Assembly: GCA_000469685.2 (NCBI GenBank) | Contig: LS997564.1 | Location: 1,526,001-1,590,000 of the forward strand | Source of the DNA: Haemonchus contortus | Taxonomy: Eukaryota > Nematoda > Chromadorea > Rhabditida > Trichostrongylidae | Direction: 5' to 3' | Length of the DNA stretch: 64,000 bases | In this document: in pieces, positions 53,951 to 64,000 of the stretch | Layout: every line of letters begins with the position of its first letter | Position numbering within the stretch: the first letter of the stretch is position 1 | Translations under genes and position numbers: made by a program | Notes under the pieces: model-generated | Databases searched by the model: none | Seen by the model: only the letters and a program-made list of their open reading frames with translations | What the model was told of the DNA's origin: nothing

Positions 53951-54993
53951 GGCCGCATTCATACTAGGTGCGGTAGACGGCGGACTAGGGCGGTAGACGG
54001 CGGACTAGGGCGGTAGACGGCGGTCTCGGAGCCGTCTACCGCCCTCGACCGCCGTCTACCGCCCTAGTCCGCCGTCTACCGCCCTAGTCCGCCGTCTACC
54101 GCACCACTCGGCTGCCAGTCTTACGAAACCAATCGATGACAGGTCCCGTTGATGACTCATCCTACGGGATGACTGTTCGAGATAATTGTGCTCCTTTTTC
54201 TCTTCGCTCGTAGCAGATTTTGTTGTGATTTTCATTTTGTATCACGTCCCGTGCTTACTACCGATGTTGCGTGCGCGTAATGGTCGCTTGAGCTCATTAT
54301 TTTTTCACTTATTTTTCTTACCCCTCTTATTTCAATAATTTGTTGTGGGAATTTTTCTATTTTATTTTTTCTATAAAATTTTTTACTTCTATTTTTTTCT
54401 GCTTTATATTCTAGCTAGTACTGACATGATTTGGTTCCGAAATAATGATTTTGTAAGTGTGAATAGTATACATTAGAATAGTAAGAATGAAAAAAGGCAC
54501 GCATAACACACCAGTACTAACTAGAATATAGAGCAGGAAAAAATAGAAATAAAAAATTCGAATAGAAAAATTAGAAAAAATGAAATATAAAAATTTTCAC
54601 AACAAAATGCTGAGATAAGAGGGATAAAAAAACAAATGGAAAAATAATGAGTCCTTGCGAACATCTCGCGCACGGAAGACCGGTCATCTATACGGGACGT
54701 GATACAAAATGAAAATCACAACAAAATCTGCTACGAGCGAAGAGAAAAAGGAGCACAATTATCTCGAACAGTCATCCCGTAGGATGAGTCATCAACGGGA
54801 CCTGTCATCGATTGGTTTCGTAAGACTGGCAGCCGAGTGGTGCGGTAGACGGCGGACTAGGGCGGTAGACGGCGGACTAGGGCGGTAGACGGCGGTCGAG
54901 GGCGGTAGACGGCGCCGAGACCGCCGTCTACCGCCCTAGTCCGCCGTCTACCGCCCTAGTCCGCCGTCTACCGCACCTAGTATGAATGCGGCC
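53951..54993. mobile_element. 1.04-kb foldback MITE with palindromic termini
   Basis: The element begins GGCCGCATTCATACTAGG and ends in its exact complement. The outer 302 bases of the two arms (53951-54252 and 54692-54993) are inverted copies with only one difference. The inner arm parts (54253-54425 and 54511-54691) are clearly related but diverged, and about 85 bases form the loop. Each arm tip (53970-54105 and 54838-54975) is itself a palindrome made from tandem copies of a 20-bp unit (CGGTAGACGGCGGACTAGGG) facing inverted copies. The flanking bases are TTT on both sides, a possible 3-bp target duplication. There is no transposase ORF. The 3-bp duplication and GGCCGCATTCATAC end suggest, but do not prove, mobilisation by a PIF/Harbinger-type transposase. 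Confidence 0.9.
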
Positions 54994-57198
54994 TTTAAGT
55001 TCCGGCAATTATATTCTCAACTCCTTTTGGCTTCAAATTTTAACAGCTTGATTCCTTCCACTTTTAATCTCTTTCCAATGCTTGTCACCTATCAGCCTGT
55101 GGGTGTTGCAGCAAGGGTGTTCAGTTAGCAGTAAGCAAGGATATTTTTAGTATTAAGTTGTTAAGTATTAACACGTACTTCTTAATGAGTCGAGCTCGTT
55201 TTCCACGTTTTTGAGCATTTTTGTTAGTATATTTGATAAACACCATTTTTATAAACGTTTCCATTTACAAAATTATAATTTTATGTTCTAAAACGGCATT
55301 AACATACTTCCGGATGTGCATATATAACGAGTTTTGTTCAATGTCGACCCATTTGCCTTCGACTTTAGTCGTGCCGATTTCGTTTAATGGCGAATCGGTG
55401 TAAATCGATTTTCCCGTTTCTATTGCTAGTGATCTTGTGACGGCTAGGTTGCTATTTACCGCTGTCTCATGTTTAATCAGTACTGAATGAAGATTTTCAA
55501 CATTCAGCGACTAATGAGCGTCTTTTCTTGGTCTCTGCTAGCTCAAGTTTGTTTATTAGTTCCTTTTTCTTGACTAGAGGGGAGAGCTTAATTGGGTGGA
55601 GGTGAAATGTCTTTGGTTATAGCTTTTGATCTCTGTTTAACATAGCAATGGAAAGCTATGAGGTAGTAGGCTTGCCCACTCCTCTGGCTGTATGTCGTTC
55701 GTTGAAAGCTTTATCTGACTTGATGTTGTTTTCCCCTCGAGTGTTCCATGGATTTGTTTTCAGCAAGTATTACGTCTCTCATTATTGCGCAACGTTGCGT
55801 ATTACTTTAAAACGACCATGAATGTTTCCACTTTTCGCGCTGTTAAAATGTTCTTTTATCATTGCCATGGCCTAATTTCGAATGTATCTTTCCGTCTCTC
55901 ATTCTTTTCTTCTATCAGGTGTACATCGATTAAATACACTTCTGGATTAGCTTAGTAGAATCCTATTCTACCCAGCCAAAACAAAACAGCATCGTGAATT
56001 TCTCAGCAATTTCGCTTTCTCAACGGCATCCAACTCGAGTGGAATCAATCGTCAAACGAGTAGGTGAGTTGTAGAATTAGCAACTATCAGATTGAATTCT
56101 ATTCTTCCGATATTATGCATGCTGAGGGGTAATGACATTATTGGGAAAGGAAGAGTCATATTAATCATTTCATCACCTCTTTCAAAAACATCTGATCGAG
56201 ATTTTACGGCAATTATTCACGGAAGTTACCACCACGGCATCAAAGACTGCTGATTATTATCTGTATTACAGATTACAAAATGTTTTTTCACCATTTTCTC
56301 CCGTGGCAAAATCATACTTTTATGTATTTATCCTAATGAATTCCTTATAAGGTTTTTATTTTTCCACGTTGCAGAAGCAACCGAGAAACCTTCACTATTA
56401 CTCGCTTTTGGTAGTTCTTTGATTTAGTCATGCTCATCTATGTTAATTTAAATCACGTTAGTGATATTCCAGTGGGTTCCTGTCCTCGAACGATCGTTGA
56501 GATATCGTTTGAAAAGATGGAATTGTTTTCATTAAATCAATGAAGATTGTGGAAGAAGTGAGACCGCCACTCGAAAACTTGAATCGTGCTCGTTGTTGAG
56601 CGAATCAGATTTCGAAAACATTCTCCCGATCATTCATAGCCAGAAGTAAAAGAAGCATTTAATGCTCCTTCACGCTTGGTGGTAATGGTTGGATTGCTTA
56701 ACTCGGTAGACTATCAGAAAGAAATGTTAAGATGCGCAAAGCTTGTCAAATTTTGTCGTCGATATGTTTTTTTCTGTCTTATCCTTTGGGAGTGCTGAAC
56801 TTTTGATCGGGGCTTTTTTTTGAATTTTTTCTTCCTTTGTATCGTTTTCATGAAAGCATTCGACAAAAAAAAACGGATTTTATACATAAAGGTCGTGGGA
56901 TATTGTTTGATTCACTGTATGCAATTGATCTCAATCTTTTGATGCATAGTCATTGAGATCGCGTCTTTCGTCTTTTCTTTGGCTTAGTTGAAAGTAAGTT
57001 ATGTATGATTCTACAGCGGAGGGTGGTGATGATGAAAATCCATTGTATTCGATGTAGAAGTTTTTGTGAAGTTGAACTAATTCCATATGAGTCCAAGCTG
57101 AAGGGCTTTCCCTGCTTGTTTGTTTAATCAGCGCTCGGTTTTTTGAGCGAAATTTGCAGTGGTCTAAGAAAAGTACGCTGAAAATCCACGTTTTTCAG
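54994..57198. other. AT-rich upstream region of the AKAP1-like gene
   Basis: No exon was supported. The stretch ends in CACGTTTTTCAG, the acceptor directly before the start codon of the next gene. Upstream non-coding exons and the promoter may lie here, but none can be pointed to. Confidence 0.35.
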
Positions 57199-57199
57199 T
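57190..57199 (+). promoter_or_regulatory. Likely spliced-leader acceptor of the AKAP1-like gene
   Basis: GTTTTTCAG ends at 57198, with one base before the ATG at 57200. So short a leader is typical of nematode trans-spliced mRNAs. Confidence 0.6.
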
Positions 57200-60100
57200 A
57201 TGTCATCGACAGCCACGCAGCGCACGTTGCTGCTTGCGCTGAGCGGTGTTTCACTAGCAGCTTTCTTCTTATGGTATGTACGATCAAAGAAGGGACGTGC
57301 ACCACGGAGAGATATGTCTATTGAAGAAGTGAAACGAAGCGCTAGAACAGAAAATGTAGACCAAAAGACGGTTAGTTTCCAATACACTGGTTGGATTCCT
57401 TTCATCCGTCATCCTTTAATCGTGAGCGCCATGTGTTTTTTTTGTAAGATTTACTCATAGCTACAGTGATCCAAGCATTTACGTGTTCTTTTTCATTCTG
57501 CTCCTCGTTTTCAATGGTGATATATAAAATCCACCTAGAATTTATTGACCTGGAAATGTACCTCTCTGTCAAGAACGCTCTTCATAATTTCTGTTGGAAC
57601 TCGCGAACTCATTAGCGCTGAGCATATAAGGTTTTTTTCCTTTTGAAAGGAGACAGGAAAAGGATTCCAAGAAAGTATATGGATGAGACGCAGTTTGAAC
57701 GGCGAGAAATGAGATACCGTGAGGGAAGACGAGTAACAAACGCATTCAAGTGTTCGTTAAGAGGGAAGGGGAGAGGTTGAAAAAAGTTTCCACACCATAT
57801 GAGCACAAAGCAAAGAATATAAGGCCATTTTATGGCTCGAGGTTGTTCAGTGCTCTTTGGGTTTGGTGAAGAAAGACAAAGTAAGTTAATCCAAGGTGTA
57901 GTAGACTTTGTTCGAAATTAGTATTTGCATTATGCTTACGTGTTGTTTGTTTGTTTTCCTTGCTCACAGCTCTATTCGCTGATGAGTTTTAGTTATGTAA
58001 ATTATGGAGTGTTCTGCTTACTCATCTGATGTCTCGCCATCGCAAGGGTTGTCCGTCTAATGGCGATTTCTTTGCATGATTTGCTTTGGCCGGCTCTCGC
58101 TGTATTCAGCGTTGATGTGAGATAGAGGCGGTAGTGCTGAGCAATCGATTCCTAGCAACGCGCGAGCAGCAACTCTTTTTTTGTGTCGTCGCACTCGGCA
58201 AAACCACTGCTTCTTCACTCCCAACATTTTTTTTAGCAAGCATGGGAGTTTACGCAATTTTCTCGAATAGGATTTTATAAGGAATTAATTTAAGGCAAAG
58301 GCCTCGCATTCGAGGAAGTCTCGCATAAAACACTGGTGTTCTTTTTCTTAGAAGCAATGCTCTAAGAAATATAGAAGAGTTCTCTTGACGGCCTTACTTG
58401 TTGCTCGGGCATTTCTACAATGACTGAGGGATCAAGATCACAAGAGAAATTTTCTGGAATACCGTTTTAGGCTCTATGTTTTTTTATAGCTCAATTTATT
58501 CTATTGCGGACGCTCTTTGCAAATATGACTGGTTTTTACGGAATTGTAATCACTAAAATGGTTTTTTGTCTCGTTTCGCTTTATTATTTATTGATTTTGT
58601 AGTTAACGAAGATCCTAATTGTAGGAGCGGTCAATATCTCGTGAGGAGCCGTCTAATACAGAAAAACGAATAACTCATACACCAGGTAGAGTCGGTCATG
58701 TGTGGACGCACTTGTTGTTAATATGTCTTTCTGTTTCAGCTAATTCGGAGCCATCACTGAAGTCCAGTGTGGTGTCCGAAAAGCAGAACTGCGGTGTTGT
58801 CCCTGCTATGACGACCGCATTAGATAGCGAGCCAGTGTCGAATATTAGCTCACCATCGACTCCCCTTACCAATGGGATTCTCAATAACCATGAAGAGGTG
58901 ATTCATTACACCCATTTTTTCCAAATGAAAATGTCAGGGAAGATGGCTCCATTATCTCATCGTTGATTCAGACTTTCTTTGTTTGAGGATGTTTTCGTCC
59001 GCGAAAACAAACGGCTGCTCCCCATAATTAGCGAAAGCACTTTGGAAAACAATTGAAAATTCTGTTAACCTAATGCTACCTTATAACGAATATTATCATG
59101 GCTTGTCCGCGTATAATTTACCGTTACCGGTGGGATAGTTTAAAATAATGTCTAAAAAGCATATGGATTACCGTCCACCTAAAGCAGCTCGATGTTTGGA
59201 TTAACTCAATCTCAAAAATTTAGGGCAACCGTTGTATTTTTTTTCGTGTTAACCAGCATGTTCATATTTATGAACAGCGCTGTGGTTGTGGTTAGTCATG
59301 TTGTGTCTAAGGTATAGAAATCAAAGCACCCTTCTTTTTTAGGTTTTCAAGGCATTTTTTATTTGAGCAGGCAGTTTTGATAGCAATTTGTTGAGGAAAT
59401 GAGTAGCATCCGAACGTTGTTAGAGTTAGGTCGGTGTGGTTTTTCATTGAACCAACATGCTTGTTGGATTTACTATAATTTAGTTCTTAACACTCCGCAC
59501 CCCAGGGTGAGTCATTGAGGTTGGGCTAGTCCTGCTCGGAACTCGAAACTCCGTTTATGCTTATACCAGAGCAGTGGTAACAACCGGATGAGAAATATAG
59601 ACGTACCACGTACTAGATACATCATACTGTGTTATGGGCAACAAAAAATGTATTTTAGGCATGTCATTTGGAATAATTCATAATATTATTTCTTGCTGCT
59701 TAGGAGTCCCCCACAGCCTTCGACAACACAGGCGGTGAGCAGCAATTGAAAGAGACAGATGCAGATAATTTACCTAGTAAAGAGGTTCGAAATGAAGAAC
59801 AGGAGCAGGTGCGAGATTTTTCTCTACCACCTTTTTTACAACATTACATTGCTAAATATCTTTCGATTAAAACCGCTTTCAATTGCTTGATTTTGGACCT
59901 TTTTCAAACCTTTCTCTTCAAATTCAAAGCTATATTGTTATCGAGAAATCTTTAACCTACTTGTTCTTTCCTTCACAACAATGATCCTACTGAAGTTTTC
60001 TAGCTTTAATGCGTGCCGGAAGCGAAACATTTCACTTTGTTTCGTGAGCCTCAGCTGCTTTTTCATATTTTTCAAGTATCTTTTCAGGTATGTAAAAGTG

Positions 60101-60918
60101 CCGTAGACCAACAATTGGTGCTGGACGTTTCCCATCAGCCCGAGCCGGAGGTATTTTCATGGTCAGACGAAATGGAAAGGTTGGTATCCCTAGAAAATAT
60201 TTCATTGTCGTCAATCGTGAGCTTAAGAGAGAAAAAAGTTCTGCACTTCGGCACACTTACGTTCATTTTTGATGCCTTTCACGTGCTTACTATCATTTCA
60301 TATGTATCTCTGCTCTAGTAAAAAAAGTGTTACCTGGATGAAAGGTTTCATTTTATTGTCTAGCATAAGTAGTATTCGCAAAGGTTCTCGTGTCGGATGG
60401 GGACGAAGGAAAGAGTAATAAAACAGTAAAACCTTGATGGCTTGCTCTTAAGCGCACTCTGTTTTATGGGAAGTATTTTCCACAAGTATCGCTGGACGAG
60501 CATCCAGTTATCAGCGTACCGAAATGGGTTGCACAAAAAGTTAGGTTGAGCTTTAGCAGTGTTCGAACAACTGATTCCCCTCAGTACTAGAAGGACTGAC
60601 CTATCAGTCCTGAAGATTTGAAAAATACTTGTTATTATTAATTTTTGTATGGAACTTCAGGCAAAGAACTATTCACACCCTCTCAGGATTTTAATTGTTC
60701 TTGAAAATTGAATTCTTATTTGTTTGGTATTTATATATGTGGGTGTTGGCGTACTGTTACTCTATTATAATAGCTTCAAGCCCTTAATTAGGAGTTACGT
60801 GGAGTCTCGTAAAAAGGACGAAGAAGAAGAGCGACAGCAGGAGGCCAATGGGGCTAATGGAAGTTCTGGAGATTATGCAACAAGCGATTCACCTGGACTA
60901 GCAAGTCAAAATTCTGAG
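57200..60918 (+). CDS. 5' part of a membrane-anchored acidic protein, possibly AKAP1-like
   Basis: Six exons join in frame: 57200-57370, 58625-58685, 58740-58897, 59704-59808, 60088-60179 and 60792-60918. They encode 238 residues, with a donor at 60918, so the gene continues and is probably cut by the window end. Residues 9-26 (TLLLALSGVSLAAFFLWY) form a membrane anchor directly followed by RSKKGRAPRR, the hydrophobic-plus-basic pattern of mitochondrial outer-membrane signal anchors such as that of AKAP1. The rest is acidic and Ser-rich and looks disordered, with VFSWSDEMER, KKDEEEERQQE and DSPGLASQNSE. In AKAP1 such a region precedes a KH and a Tudor domain and tethers protein kinase A and mRNAs to mitochondria. 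Those domains are not in the window, so the identity rests on layout and on resemblance recalled from memory. Confidence 0.7.
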
Positions 60919-63900
60919 GTGTGTTACTTTGCCACTAACAGGAGGTGCTTAGATTGGGTTCAATTTTATCCTTTTCTGTGCGGTATTCATTTGGGATTGA
61001 TATCACCAATGCCGTTTACTTCACTCGTCGTTTCGTTCACGTTTTCAAGTATAGTACGAGAAGTAATAGATCATCGTAATGATCACGGTATTACATATAG
61101 AGGCAGCTCTCATTTTTCGAATAATGGCTGTGAATCACAGGTGTTTCTGTATGCCACTGCTTTCGGTGACATTTTGCTTTGCCATATTTTGTTCATTGAA
61201 TCTTTTGTTTAACGCATTCCCATCAGTAGTATTATCAATGAAATCTCTGAAGAATTCCATTGAGGTTCTTACATTGCAGAAATGCCGTAGTGAACCTTGC
61301 ATTAACAGTGGTATTTCACACTATTTAATTAGGAATCTTTTATAGCCTCCAATATTAACAAAACACTAGTTAGGAGGCAACGCTCATAATGAGCTTACTT
61401 CTTCATATATCCCTTAACAATTTTTGTTTCGAGTACAGCTACAGTATTTATAGCAGCTTTAGGCAGTTTATTGTTCTTTTTATGAATGGCGCATCCTACT
61501 TTTATCGTTTTTTGTGTTCTTTGAACATCTGGATGAAACCTTCGCTCTCTGGGGCGCGATTGATTTAAAAGTCTTTGTCAATTCCCCGGCTTTAAAATTA
61601 TGTGTCATTGCAGATTAGCAGGCATCGTATTGCTCCTCATTGTCATATCGTCGGCACCATGTTTTATGAGCCTTTTACAATACAGCGCTTAAGACTCTCC
61701 ATTTCTTGTTATGACCTTAAAATGTGCGTATATCAATCCTTTGAAAGTATAGAAGCCTCTCAGAAAAACTAGGAAGACTCAATGTGGTAATACCTTCCAA
61801 TTTTACCAATCATTCGGTAAGCGGAATTTTCCTACGTTGAAGATCTGCGATCGGAGGATAGAATCAGGATATTCACTCTTTTTCTTACCCCGCAAAACTA
61901 TCGTAAGGATATTCAATCGCTTCGTTTTAGAAGGAGTTAGGAGAATTACAAAAAAGTGGCCTGCAACTACAGCTATCCTTCTGACGTTTTCAACAATATG
62001 TTGAAGAATTGTGAGCAAAAAAGACGACACATTTTGGCCCATTCTGATTTTTGGTATTCGTTTTGATTGAAAATTCAGTATACTCATTGATTTAATTGGT
62101 TTTTTGATTTATTTTACCCAAAATCCGAATACTGATGGGGATTCGATTGAGCACAATTCTGAAGTCGACTGTTTTTTTATGATCTGTTGCTTTTCTATTT
62201 GATTGGAGCGATAGTTTTAAGTGATTTTTCTAGTGAAGGTGTTATTGTTTTACGCATTGTGATGATTAGTGACTGTGAACATTAACTACAGTTTCCTAAC
62301 ATGAGTGATAAGTAAGCGAAAGGCGAGTATGGTTGTCCAAACGCGCAGTTAGTTTGTTTCGCATGTCTAAATGAGAGATTCAGAAAGACAATGCAGTGTA
62401 ATAAGCGAATCTGCCCCGAATTCCGCGCTGCCTATCGTACGGTTACGACAAATTGATTCTCTCCCACGGTCTGTTATGAATTCCTAGCAGCGCTTGAAAT
62501 ATAAAATCTGAACGCATTGATGAAGGGAAAAGCAGTTACGTTGAATTGTCATGAAAACCCAATTTTCATTCTTGTAAAAAGGCTTGTCTAGTTTCACCTT
62601 TATCACTCTCTGCGACTTCCCAGCATCTTGTAATTTCAGTCATGTAATTGATTTCTCATCGGTTACACTCTTAGTGCAGACTTAACACCCCGTTGCTTGA
62701 TTTTAGGGAGAGAAGAGTCGGTTCTATCATAATATTGGCGATTCTAATCGGCGCGACGATGTTGCAGCACAGGGCACTTGTCACGGCTATGATCGAGTGC
62801 GCGTGGCGGGATACGGCCTTTCTGTGTGGAGACCTGTTTTTGTAACGGTTCATCGATGAGCGTTGAGGGGTCTTCGTAAATCAACACCGTAACCTTTTCT
62901 GACTTGAACCGTCCAGCAGAATGGCAACGGTGGCGCTTATCATGATTTTTTGATCCAAATATCAGAAACACTTCTGACTGCGGGGTGTCATGTGGGGCAC
63001 GTGCCCATGTGACGAACTCGCTGGACTCATGTTACTGAACATGTGATTTCGGAAGGCTGCAATTGTATTGAGCTAGACATTCGATCATTGGTCTATGAGG
63101 AGAATTGACTCATCATTAAAGGTCGCTTATGCAGTTTTATAGGCTGCTATTTCATGTCCACTCAAGCACCCTCACAAGCTACTCTCTAGACCTATGAATG
63201 TAGCATTTGCATGTGAATAGTACAGGGATCATTCTTTGTAGTGTGAACCCAGGCAAAGTTCTGAAGATCACCTCGCACTTTCCTGAGCCCCTTCTATTTT
63301 TCGCTACGTCATGTTAGAACTCTTCATCATCTTCCGTCGGAACAAAGAAAATTACTCAGTCAATCTAAAAGTCTTGGCAGTGAACTTGTTCAGAAAAAGG
63401 CTCAATCAGTTGTGGAAAAGAATTCCTCTAAGAGGGGTTGGGAAACAGGGTATATGACCTGCTTGACAGATATGAGTGCGGGATGCGGCATTACTTTAAC
63501 TAAGGATCATTAACGAAGAGATATTTGAGGGAGGGAAGTGGGGAGGATGGCGTAATGAGAGCGCGTCTATGCATTCGTTCAATATGCGAAGAGAAGCCTT
63601 TGAATTGTGTGTGAGAAGCATTGATTTCACATGACGCTGTCGGTCCGTAGTTAAGAAAAGTCTTCGTTTGTTCAAAAACAATATCAAATTCGACTTCAAT
63701 AAACAAGATACAGTAAGTATGAAGAGTCAGGGACTAATTGGAATAGCCTATTTTGTAGCGCCCCTTATGGAGAAGGTTGTAAATTTCAAATCCAAGTGGC
63801 GCTCCAGATCTTGCAGGAGCGACTTGATCGATGATAGTTCGCAAAAGAGTTTTGACACTCTTCTTCATCGTCTCTTATTTAATAAACGTAGATAAGGGCT

Positions 63901-64000
63901 TAAGCATTCAGTACGTGTAACGTTCGACATACGTCCGTATGTGTCTTCTGTGAGGGCGTTAAATTGAGTTTTTTGATAGCCAATTTGACACCATTTTTGT
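60919..64000. other. Probable large intron of the AKAP1-like gene, then unassigned DNA
   Basis: The only exon-like candidate is 62707 onward (acceptor GATTTTAG), where a frame in the right phase is open for 50 codons (GEKSRFYHNIGDSNRRDD...). The opposite strand is equally open there (62744-62971) and the sequence looks repetitive, so it is not called. No KH or Tudor domain sequence was found before the end of the window. Confidence 0.35.

Noticed and set aside
53970..54105. CRISPR-like array of 20-bp units
   Set aside because: The units are directly abutting without spacers, face inverted copies, and sit at the tip of a foldback transposon in a eukaryotic genome.
62707..62856. Candidate seventh exon of the AKAP1-like gene
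   Set aside because: The phase and acceptor fit, but the frame has no AKAP1-like content and the opposite strand is equally open, so a repeat is as likely.

Overview
The window is eukaryotic and most likely comes from a clade V (strongylid, hookworm-like) nematode. Introns are short to moderate and end almost always in a T-rich TTTCAG-type acceptor. Three start codons lie 1-22 bases downstream of such an acceptor, as expected for spliced-leader trans-splicing. The recognisable proteins are eumetazoan, and one (SAS-1-like) closely resembles a centriole protein known from Caenorhabditis. The organism is an inference from these features; no rRNA or mitochondrial marker is present.

Layout: (1) 0-8.6 kb holds the 3' end of an unrecognised plus-strand gene (exons 6604-8610) plus SINE copies, a foldback hairpin and a tandem duplication. 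(2) 8.6-37.8 kb is about 29 kb without a convincing intact gene. It contains SINE fragments and several decayed open frames, the best being a frameshifted relic at 18781-19332 on the minus strand. (3) 37.8-47.4 kb is the gene-dense core: dph-1 (minus, diphthamide synthase subunit), a divergent spinster-family MFS transporter (plus), a possible 71-residue membrane protein, and a SAS-1/C2CD3-like C2-domain gene (plus). All three named genes were rebuilt exon by exon with continuous reading frame, except for one uncertain junction in the SAS-1-like gene. (4) 47.4-57.2 kb is repeat-rich: poly-G tracts, SINEs, a mariner transposase relic, and a 1,043-bp foldback element at 53951-54993 whose termini are themselves palindromes built from a 20-bp repeat. 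(5) 57.2-64 kb holds the 5' half of a plus-strand gene with an N-terminal membrane anchor and an acidic, low-complexity region, tentatively AKAP1-like; it runs off the window.

The intact genes are functionally unrelated (translation-factor modification, lysosomal lipid transport, centriole stability, mitochondrial anchoring), and nothing suggests they work as one system. From memory, dph-1, sas-1 and akap-1 orthologues all sit on chromosome III in C. elegans, so the window may represent that ancestral linkage group. The most unusual object is the foldback transposable element.
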